Assembly (NCBI GenBank): GCA_934645125.1
Contig: CAKUDT010000074.1
Coordinates: forward strand, 1-6,637
Direction: 5' to 3'
Origin: an uncultured Eggerthellaceae bacterium
Lineage (GTDB): Bacteria; Actinomycetota; Coriobacteriia; Coriobacteriales; Eggerthellaceae
DNA: 6,637 bases
The position numbers and the translations under genes are program-made. Positions within the stretch are counted from its first letter, which is position 1. Each line of letters begins with the position of its first letter. The notes under the pieces are model-generated. The model saw only the letters and a program-made list of their open reading frames with translations. It was not told the origin of the DNA and did not search any database. Positions 1 to 5,486 of this stretch are shown here, piece after piece.

Positions 1-6
1 CGTCAA

Positions 7-226
7 GTTGTTGCAAAACAGCCCTAAAATTCGAAGTTGCATCAAGTTGGAAGTAGGTCGATGGCGAAAATGAGAGCATTTCGAAAGGCTGACGTTTTTT
101 CTCAAACACACTGACTACAATAACCCCAGGTCAATGCGCAGTACAAAAATAGATATGAACGCTATCGTTTTTTGACCTACTTCCAATCTACCGCAACTTC
201 GAATTTGGACCCCCTTTTCCAACAAC
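7..226. repeat. Long imperfect inverted repeat, hairpin or MITE-like, AT-rich
   Basis: Arm 7-59 pairs with arm 174-226 (paired positions sum to 233). Positions 27-40 match 193-206 perfectly (14 bp) and 47-59 match 174-186 perfectly (13 bp). The six positions between them mostly differ, and the outer segment 7-26 matches at 12 of 20 positions, including GTTGTTG against CAACAAC. By my count 40 of 53 arm positions are Watson-Crick pairs. The 114-base centre has a further short pairing (59-66 with 160-167) and two T6 tracts (95-100, 168-173). No protein is encoded. The right arm ends 6 bases before the lysR stop codon. It could be a miniature inverted-repeat element, a structured RNA or 3' UTR, or a protein-binding region. 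The repeat is seen directly; its role is unknown. Confidence 0.85.
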
Positions 227-232
227 ATGCCC

Positions 233-1105
233 TTACAACTCGCGATGCGGCAGGTACTCAATAAAGCGCTGCAACGCCAACGATGAGCGATCCTTTCCGC
301 GAAATGCCAGGCAGATGTCGCGATACACCGGTTTATCCAGCGGCAACGCCACCACGCTATAAGGGCAGCGGCGCATAATCATCTCCGTCAAAATACTAAT
401 GCCAAGCCCCTTTTCCACCATGGCCATAATCGCGTAATCGTCCCAGGTGGTGAAATTCACGCGCGGGCGCACTCCGCGCTGCTTCAAAATGGCGTCAACC
501 TCGGCACCGGCACCTTTTTCCAGGATCATAAACGGCTCATCCTCAAGCGCCTCTAAGGGAAATGCCTGTTCAGCGGCAAGCGGATGTTCTTTTGGTAGCA
601 CCGCCATCATCTGGTCGCGCTCCAAAAACACCGTCTCAAGCGACTCGTGCACCGGCAGCGGAATAAACCCGCAGTCCACGCGCCCTTCCATAATCCAGTG
701 CTCGATTTCCGTGTAATCGCCCAGCAAGATCTCGTATGCAATGTTCGGATACGTGGCCTGAAAATCCTTGATGATGTTGGGGAGCCACTGACTTGCGCCA
801 CTCGAAAACGTTGCAATGCGAATGAGACCCGACTGCAATCCGCGCACCTCATCGACTGCCACCAGCAGTTTCTCGTATTCCGCGCACAAGCTCTTCGCGT
901 ATGGCAAAATGCGTGCGCCGTCGGTTGTCAGCCGCACGCCGCCCTTATGCCGCTCAAGGAGATTTACCGACCACTCCTGCTCAAGATCGGAAATCATTCG
1001 GCTCACGCCGCTCTGAGAATAATGCAGCGCTTCAGACGCCTTCGTGAACGAGCCACACTCTACCGTGGCAGCAAATGCCTGGTACTTCTGCAAATTTGCT
1101 TCCAA
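233..1105 (-). CDS. LysR-family transcriptional regulator
   Basis: This is a DNA-binding one-component regulator of 290 residues, the usual LysR length. The N-terminal winged helix-turn-helix covers about residues 5-64, with the HTH core at 21-42 (TKASEALHYSQSGVSRMISD...). A linker helix follows to about 90, and the periplasmic-binding-protein-like effector domain begins near residue 94 (LIRIATFSSGASQWLP). I chose the TTG start at 1105 because GGAGG (minus strand, 1116-1112) lies 6 bases upstream of it. The in-frame ATG at 1159 has no ribosome-binding site and would add 18 residues (MVSGGCFGVRTRHIRRRD) ahead of the usual LysR beginning. The gene is divergent from putP across a gap with LysR-type palindromes, so putP and lysR itself are the likely targets. 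The effector is not predictable from sequence; proline or a related solute is only a guess from context. Confidence 0.93.
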   Translation of the reverse strand: MEANLQKYQAFAATVECGSFTKASEALHYSQSGVSRMISDLEQEWSVNLLERHKGGVRLTTDGARILPYAKSLCAEYEKLLVAVDEVRGLQSGLIRIATFSSGASQWLPNIIKDFQATYPNIAYEILLGDYTEIEHWIMEGRVDCGFIPLPVHESLETVFLERDQMMAVLPKEHPLAAEQAFPLEALEDEPFMILEKGAGAEVDAILKQRGVRPRVNFTTWDDYAIMAMVEKGLGISILTEMIMRRCPYSVVALPLDKPVYRDICLAFRGKDRSSLALQRFIEYLPHREL

Positions 1106-1162
1106 ATCACGCCTCCGTATATGCCGTGTGCGCACCCCAAAGCACCCACCCGAAACCATAAC

Positions 1163-1223
1163 ATTACAAATTGTAATACTTATCCTGCAATATACTCACT
1201 TTTGTAATGATTCACGTTGTGAA
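1163..1223. promoter_or_regulatory. LysR-type operator region between lysR and putP
   Basis: A perfect odd-centred palindrome, ATTACAAATTGTAAT, lies at 1163-1177. It contains TTACAAATTGTAA, which fits the T-N11-A box of LysR proteins. A repeated half-site TTGTAAT is at 1202-1208, 31 bp from the matching half of the first site, and a second palindrome, TTCACGTTGTGAA, is at 1211-1223. A -10-like TATACT (1191-1196, plus strand) sits between them, with no good -35, as expected for an activator-dependent promoter. On the minus strand the first palindrome would overlap the probable lysR promoter, which fits autoregulation. The palindromes are seen directly; that this LysR binds them is inferred from the divergent arrangement. 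Confidence 0.65.
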
Positions 1224-1375
1224 ACAATGGCACGGTTGAAAAAAGGCAGGCGAAGGCATCCACGCGAATGAGAAGCGCAACAGCAGGCCGCAGTGGCGGC
1301 GCGAGCAACAACAGCCCCGCGACACACGCGCAAGCACTTTCGCCCAAGGCGAGAAAAAAAGAGAGGGAAACGTCT
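1224..1375 (+). other. putP mRNA leader, no supported gene
   Basis: This untranslated stretch lies between the operator region and putP. It contains a possible 14-codon reading frame (1227-1271, MARLKKGRRRHPRE, very basic) without a convincing ribosome-binding site. Its stop overlaps an in-frame ATG at 1268 that could extend PutP by 36 residues. A short hairpin (TCGCC 1340-1344 with GGCGA 1348-1352, loop CAA) stands just before a purine-rich stretch containing the putP ribosome-binding site (AGGG, 1364-1367). I see no terminator or known riboswitch. Confidence 0.4.
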
Positions 1376-2839
1376 ATGGAACGCTCGACCGTTGAGCTCA
1401 TCGTGTTCGTCGTGTACTTGCTGTGCATGCTGGGCATTGGTGTGTTCTTCTTCGTGAAATCAAAAACCGGCGGCGAAAAGGAATACTTCCTGGGCGGCCG
1501 CGAAATGGGACCGTTCGTCACCGCGCTTTCCGCTGGCACCGCCGACATGAGCGCATGGGTGCTCATGGGCCTTCCGGCCAGCATTTATGCACTGGGCATG
1601 GGACAAATCTGGATCCCCGTGGGCCTGGCAATCGGCTACGCCATCAGCTGGATTTTCGAGGCACCGCGCCTGCGCAAATTCTCGATTGTGGCCGATGACT
1701 CCATCACCATCCCGCAGTACCTTACAAACCGCTTCAGAAGCTCCAGCAAATCGCTGCAGGTCGTATGCGCCATCATCTTCCTGGTAGCTTACACCGTATA
1801 CGCGGCAAGCTCCATCAAGGCGTGCGGCACACTGTTCAACACCGTGGCCGGCATCGACGCGAACGTTGCCATGTACGTTGCGGCGCTTATCACCATTGGC
1901 TACGTGTTCATGGGCGGCTTCAAAGCCAGCTGCTGGACCGACTTCTTCCAGGGTCTGCTTATGCTGGGCGCCATGATGCTCGCTCCTATATTCGCCCTGT
2001 TCATGATGGATTCCGTAGGCGTGGGCGCAGGGTATCCGGAAGGATATTTCACCATTCTCACGTCGTGGCAAGACATCCTGAGCGGCCTGGCGTGGGGCCT
2101 GGGCTACTTCGGTATGCCGCACATCATCGTGCGCTTCATGAGCCTGCGCTCGCAAAAGGAAATGAAGAAATCCGCCACCATCGGCATCACCTGGACCGTG
2201 CTCATCGTCATCTTCGCCGCATTCATTGGCATCGTCGGCCGCTCGTTCTTGGGTTACGACCACTCAATTGAAGTGAACTCCCTGGTGTTTATCCTGATGG
2301 TACGCGCAATCTTCCCCGCGGTTATCTCCGGTATCTTGCTGGCCGCCATTCTGGCCGCGTCCATGTCCACCGCGTCCGCGCAAATGCTGTCCGCCGCGTC
2401 CTCCCTGGCTGCCGACGTGTACAAGCCCATCGTGCGCAAGGGCGAGGCAAGCGAAAAAGAAATGTTCTGGATGAGCCGCTGCGCCGTTATCCTGATCTCT
2501 ATCATTGCGGTAATCATTGCCGCCAACCCCGATTCCGGCACTATCATGAGCCTGGTTTCCAACGCGTGGGCGATCTTTGGCGCCGCGTTTGGCCCGGCTA
2601 TCTTGCTGAGCCTGTTTTGGAAGCGATTCAACTACGCAGGCGCCATTTCAGGCATTATTGCAGGCGGAGCGGTAGATATCCTATGGCTGGCCTTCCTCAC
2701 GGCTCCTACGGGCCTCTACGAGCTTCTGCCGGGCTTCTTGGTGGGCCTTATCGTGGCAGTTATTGTTGCAAAGGTCACGCCGGCTCCGGGAAAAGACGTC
2801 GAAGAGCTGTTCGACAAGGCCATGGCCTACGAAGATTAG
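1376..2839 (+). CDS. putP: Sodium/proline symporter (PutP, SSS family)
   Basis: This inner-membrane solute:sodium symporter of 487 residues (E. coli PutP has 502) has the multi-helix LeuT-like fold of the SSS family. It would import proline with Na+ as a nutrient or osmoprotectant. Matches to E. coli PutP as I remember it are strong: FLGGREMGPFVTALSAGTADMSAW contains D57, equivalent to the Na+-site Asp55. AWGLGYFGMPHI carries W240, Y244 and P248, equivalent to Trp244, Tyr248 and Pro252. ASMST at 328-332 carries S331/T332, equivalent to Ser340/Thr341. NAWAIFGAAFGP and LYELLPGF near the C-terminus also match. The ATG at 1376 is preferred because AGGG lies 8 bases upstream and the protein then begins like PutP (MERSTVELIVFVVYLL); the ATG at 1268 would add a low-complexity, basic, non-conserved leader. 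It is divergent from lysR and ends in its own terminator. No proline catabolic gene (putA) is adjacent, and a relative with another substrate is possible. Confidence 0.93.
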   Translation: MERSTVELIVFVVYLLCMLGIGVFFFVKSKTGGEKEYFLGGREMGPFVTALSAGTADMSAWVLMGLPASIYALGMGQIWIPVGLAIGYAISWIFEAPRLRKFSIVADDSITIPQYLTNRFRSSSKSLQVVCAIIFLVAYTVYAASSIKACGTLFNTVAGIDANVAMYVAALITIGYVFMGGFKASCWTDFFQGLLMLGAMMLAPIFALFMMDSVGVGAGYPEGYFTILTSWQDILSGLAWGLGYFGMPHIIVRFMSLRSQKEMKKSATIGITWTVLIVIFAAFIGIVGRSFLGYDHSIEVNSLVFILMVRAIFPAVISGILLAAILAASMSTASAQMLSAASSLAADVYKPIVRKGEASEKEMFWMSRCAVILISIIAVIIAANPDSGTIMSLVSNAWAIFGAAFGPAILLSLFWKRFNYAGAISGIIAGGAVDILWLAFLTAPTGLYELLPGFLVGLIVAVIVAKVTPAPGKDVEELFDKAMAYED

Positions 2840-2986
2840 CGTGCAGAAGGGGCCGGCGCGCACCCCGCTTTCAAGACGCCGGTCCCGTGCAGATGCAAGG
2901 TTTCCGTGCGTGCCCCGGACGCTCGCACACATCCGTGCGCGCCGTGCGCCGTCCGCGCGCGCTTCTACCCTTCCTTTTGCACGCGC
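2840..2986. other. GC-rich intergenic spacer after putP
   Basis: No credible gene lies here. The stretch is rich in CG/GTGCG words. Right after the putP stop, TGCAGAAGGGGC (2842-2853) is an exact copy of 3007-3018 inside the downstream terminator. The first copy could therefore pair with the terminator's 5' arm (GCCCCTTC, 2992-2999). Confidence 0.4.
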
Positions 2987-3026
2987 AAGAAGCCCCTTCC
3001 GCTTTATGCAGAAGGGGCTTCTTTTT
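2987..3026 (+). terminator. Rho-independent terminator of putP
   Basis: A perfect 13-bp stem (AAGAAGCCCCTTC at 2987-2999 with GAAGGGGCTTCTT at 3011-3023) encloses an 11-base loop and runs into a T5 tract (3022-3026). It stands about 150 bases after the putP stop, between convergent genes. In the minus direction the hairpin is the same but has almost no U-tract, so it should act mainly on putP and only weakly on the gene from the other side. Confidence 0.9.
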
Positions 3027-3033
3027 GTCGCTT

Positions 3034-3049
3034 CCCGGTTGTTTCCGGG
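3034..3049. repeat. Short inverted repeat CCCGG/CCGGG
   Basis: CCCGG (3034-3038) and CCGGG (3045-3049) flank a 6-base loop, downstream of the minus-strand acyltransferase gene. There is no U-tract after it in either direction, so on its own it is a weak terminator candidate for that gene. Confidence 0.35.
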
Positions 3050-3101
3050 CAACTCGAAAGACGTTGGCGCGTGAACCCAACATGCAAGCGCTTAGCTGCC
3101 C

Positions 3102-3770
3102 CTAGCGCTTTTCAACGATGTCGTTTTCGTCCTTAAAGATGCTGTTCGCGGGCACAAAACCGCGCACGCGCGACAGCGGGTAAATCATGGTGCTGGGGCC
3201 TACAACCGTACCCGGATTCAACACGCTGTTGCAGCCAACTTCAACGTGATCGCCCAGCATGGCGCCGAACTTCTTGATGTTTGTCTCAATGGCCTCGCCG
3301 GTGTGACGGTCCCGTACCGTGACCAGGGTTTTATCGCTTTTCAGGTTGCTGGTAATGGCACCGGCGCCCGTGTGCGCGCAGTACCCCAAAATGGAGTCAC
3401 CCACGTAGTTGAAGTGCGGCACCTGCACGTTATCGAACAAAATCACGTTCTTCAGCTCAGAGGAATTTCCTACCACGGCGTTTTTGCCCACAATGGCCGG
3501 GCAGCGAAGAAAAGCGCATTGGCGCACTTCAGCGCCGTGATCGATGATCAGCGGACTTCCCAAATAGGCACTGTCGAACACCGTGGCATCCTTGGCAATC
3601 CACACGCCTTCTGCGGGGTGATCGAACTCGTCTTCGGGCAGCGTGGGGCCTAATTCCAAAATGAAATCCTTGATGTGCGCCAACGCATCCCAGGGGTAGG
3701 TGAAGCGCTCCAACAGGGGTGCTGCAATCGTGTGTGCCAAGTCGTACAAATCGGAAATAGTTGCCTTCAT
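3102..3770 (-). CDS. Stand-alone GlmU-like left-handed beta-helix acyltransferase
   Basis: This cytoplasmic protein of 222 residues has a short helical N-terminus (1-50) and then hexapeptide repeats (about 55-210) forming a left-handed beta-helix. Residues 86-145 align with the acetyltransferase half of GlmU, remembered from E. coli: R89 (FLRCPA) matches Arg333, K107 (ELKN) Lys351, H119 and Y122 (PHFNYVGDS) the catalytic His363 and Tyr366, and N142 (GAGAITSN) Asn386. The Asn377 position is His and Tyr387 is Leu. No uridyltransferase (Rossmann) domain is present, so it cannot make UDP-GlcNAc alone. Acetyl transfer to glucosamine-1-P is a reasonable guess; another sugar nucleotide or amine substrate is possible. 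Such proteins are often labelled 'UDP-GlcNAc pyrophosphorylase' or 'DapH/DapD/GlmU-related'. The ATG at 3770 has GGGAGG 6 bases upstream; the longer start at 3869 adds 33 unconserved residues. It follows glmM by 210 bp, behind a probable terminator. Confidence 0.88.
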   Translation of the reverse strand: MKATISDLYDLAHTIAAPLLERFTYPWDALAHIKDFILELGPTLPEDEFDHPAEGVWIAKDATVFDSAYLGSPLIIDHGAEVRQCAFLRCPAIVGKNAVVGNSSELKNVILFDNVQVPHFNYVGDSILGYCAHTGAGAITSNLKSDKTLVTVRDRHTGEAIETNIKKFGAMLGDHVEVGCNSVLNPGTVVGPSTMIYPLSRVRGFVPANSIFKDENDIVEKR

Positions 3771-3899
3771 GGTGATCCTCCCGCCAAGTTTTCCTGTGGT
3801 CATGCTGCGTGGTGTCCTGTCATGCGTGATTGCGCCGCAGTCCAAGCACCTTGCTCGGACGCCACGCAACGCGCACCTTCCAGGACTTTCGCCTGCCTT

Positions 3900-3928
3900 G
3901 GGACGTTTGCCACAGTCTCAAACGCCCC
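3900..3928 (-). other. RNA hairpin in the glmM-acyltransferase gap
   Basis: The arms 3900-3909 and 3919-3928 form a 10-bp stem with a 9-base loop. Nine pairs are Watson-Crick. The tenth (3903/3925) is A/C on the plus strand but becomes a G-U wobble in minus-strand RNA, so the structure is complete only in the minus transcript. No U-tract follows. It lies between the glmM terminator and the acyltransferase gene, and may be part of that gene's leader or of the glmM 3' end. Confidence 0.5.
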
Positions 3929-3936
3929 GCGCTCCT

Positions 3937-3972
3937 AAAAGAAGCGGCGCCCGACTTTCGTTCGCGCGCCGC
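3937..3972 (-). terminator. Probable rho-independent terminator after glmM
   Basis: On the minus strand GCGGCGC (3972-3966) pairs with GCGCCGC (3950-3944) across a 15-base loop and is followed by TTCTTTT (3943-3937). It begins 8 bases after the glmM stop codon. The stem is short but wholly G-C. The U-tract is interrupted by a C, so termination may be partial, leaving some read-through into the acyltransferase gene. Confidence 0.6.
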
Positions 3973-3980
3973 CGATAACT

Positions 3981-5348
3981 CTATTGAACTACATGCCCTT
4001 GAGCTGCGATAACAGCAATAATCGCATCAACTTGCTTCTCGCATTCCTCCAAGCTTTCGGCTTCTGCCATCACGCGAATCACCGGCTCGGTGCCGCTCTC
4101 GCGCACCAAAATACGGCCCGTGGAACCCAGGGATTCCTCGGCGGCTGCAATGGCTGCCTTCACCGCTTCGTCGGCGCGGGCCGTAGCCTTGTCATGCACC
4201 CGCACGTTCTTCAGCACCTGCGGGTAAATGACCAGCGGCTCCACCAGCTGACCCAGCGTTTTTCCCGAGGCCATAACGGCCTCCATGACCATAAGGCTGG
4301 TCATAATGCCGTCGCCCGTGGTCGCGAATTCGCGGAAGATGATGTGGCCGGACTGCTCGCCGCCAATACTGTGGCCGTTCGCGGACATATTCTCGTACAC
4401 GTACTTGTCGCCCACAGCCGTTTTCTCGTAAGAAACGCCCAGTTCATCAAGCTTTTTGAACAGGCCGAAGTTGCTCATGATGGTCGCAACAATGGTGTTG
4501 TTTGCCAGGCGGCCTTCGTCTTTTAAGTGCAGGCCGCACACGTACATGATTTGATCGCCGTCAACGCTGTTGCCGTTCTCGTCAACCGCCAAGCAGCGAT
4601 CGGCATCGCCATCGTATGCAAAGCCCAGATCAAAGTCGCCCTCTTTGACCAGCTGACACAGCTGGCCAATGTGGGTGCTACCGCAGTTCACGTTGATGTT
4701 TTCTCCGTTCGGCTCGGTGGAAATGGCCGTTACCTGCGCGCCCAACGCCTCGAACACGCGCTTGCCCAGGGCATACGCGCTGCCGTTTGCGCAGTCCAGC
4801 GCCACCTTGAAGCCATCGAAGCGCTTCTTCGCCAACGAAATCAGGAATTCCGCATACGCATCGCACTTGCTGCTGGCGTCAATCACGCGGCCAATCTCGG
4901 AGCGCAGCGCGTACTCAACGCTCGCGCGGTCGCCGTCCAGGTAGGCTTCGCATGCGGCCACCGTGGCATCTTCCAGCTTTTCGCCGTTGGCGTTGAGCAC
5001 CTTAATGCCGTTGTCCTGATACGGGTTGTGGCTTGCGGAAACCATAATGCCAAAAGCGAAGTCATTCGTGCGCGTGATGTAGGCAACACCCGGAGTGGTC
5101 ACCACACCCAAAAGGTGCGCATCTGCACCGCTCGAAACAATGCCCGCCGCCAGCGCATGCTCAAACATGTCGCCTGACCTGCGCGTATCCTTGCCAATAA
5201 CAATGCTGCCGCGCGCGCCTTCGCCCGCTTCTGCTGCTTTTTTCGCAGCAAGCGCGCCAAAGAAACGGCCTACTAAAAACGCATGCTCAGCGTTCAGGTT
5301 CACGTTCGCTTCGCCGCGGAAGCCGTCGGTTCCGAAATACTTTCCCAT
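3981..5348 (-). CDS. glmM: Phosphoglucosamine mutase GlmM
   Basis: This cytosolic enzyme of the alpha-D-phosphohexomutase family converts glucosamine-6-P to glucosamine-1-P on the way to UDP-GlcNAc, peptidoglycan and other envelope polymers. The length, 455 residues, is typical. All four family signatures are present: the active-site loop VSASHNP (103-109) with phosphoserine S106; the Mg2+ loop DGDADR (246-251); the sugar-binding loop GEQSGH (330-335); and the C-terminal phosphate-binding loop RESGTEPVIRVM (from 416). The N-terminal KYFGTDGFRGEAN marks GlmM rather than a phosphomannomutase or phosphoglucomutase. The ATG at 5348 has AGAGG 4 bases upstream. It lies 138 bp after nagB on the same strand with no clear terminator between, so co-transcription is plausible. 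A G-C-rich hairpin stands just ahead of the ribosome-binding site. Confidence 0.97.
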   Translation of the reverse strand: MGKYFGTDGFRGEANVNLNAEHAFLVGRFFGALAAKKAAEAGEGARGSIVIGKDTRRSGDMFEHALAAGIVSSGADAHLLGVVTTPGVAYITRTNDFAFGIMVSASHNPYQDNGIKVLNANGEKLEDATVAACEAYLDGDRASVEYALRSEIGRVIDASSKCDAYAEFLISLAKKRFDGFKVALDCANGSAYALGKRVFEALGAQVTAISTEPNGENINVNCGSTHIGQLCQLVKEGDFDLGFAYDGDADRCLAVDENGNSVDGDQIMYVCGLHLKDEGRLANNTIVATIMSNFGLFKKLDELGVSYEKTAVGDKYVYENMSANGHSIGGEQSGHIIFREFATTGDGIMTSLMVMEAVMASGKTLGQLVEPLVIYPQVLKNVRVHDKATARADEAVKAAIAAAEESLGSTGRILVRESGTEPVIRVMAEAESLEECEKQVDAIIAVIAAQGHVVQ

Positions 5349-5365
5349 TGTGCCTCTTTTCGTTG

Positions 5366-5390
5366 GGCGGTCCGCATCAACCGAACCGCC
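5366..5390 (-). promoter_or_regulatory. Leader hairpin directly before the glmM ribosome-binding site
   Basis: In minus-strand RNA, GGCGGUUCG (5390-5382) pairs with CGGACCGCC (5374-5366) across a 7-base loop. There are eight Watson-Crick pairs and one U-G wobble, which would be a mismatch in a plus-strand RNA. The stem ends 17 bases before the glmM ATG and 8 bases before AGAGG. No U-tract follows, so it is not a terminator. It could be an mRNA-stability or processing element or a translation control site. The rest of the 5349-5486 gap shows nothing recognisable. Confidence 0.5.
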
Positions 5391-5486
5391 GAAATTTGTT
5401 GTTTTGCGACTGCCGCCACCCTCCCTCGGGCGAAATGCAGCCGTTTTTGCGGTTGCCCTTCGGCCGTAAAAGCCCTTGTCGCAGGC

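Noticed and set aside
59..173. Stem 59-66/160-167 followed by T6 read as a plus-strand terminator
   Set aside because: The loop would be over 90 bases and no plus-strand gene is visible upstream inside the window.
7..226. Inverted repeat as a known IS element or a plain lysR terminator
   Set aside because: There is no transposase reading frame, no clear target duplication at the visible ends, and no U-tract after the outer arm on either strand.
1106..1159. Longer LysR start at ATG 1159
   Set aside because: There is no ribosome-binding site before it, it adds 18 non-family residues, and it nearly abuts the operator palindrome; the TTG at 1105 has GGAGG at ideal spacing.
1460..2263. Long minus-strand frame opposite putP (267 codons)
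   Set aside because: It is antisense to a well-conserved gene, its composition is rich in H, G, A and D as expected from a codon shadow, and no family motif is seen.
3771..3869. 33-residue N-terminal extension of the hexapeptide protein from ATG 3869
   Set aside because: GGGAGG sits directly before the ATG at 3770, where family-like sequence begins; the extension looks like translated intergenic DNA.
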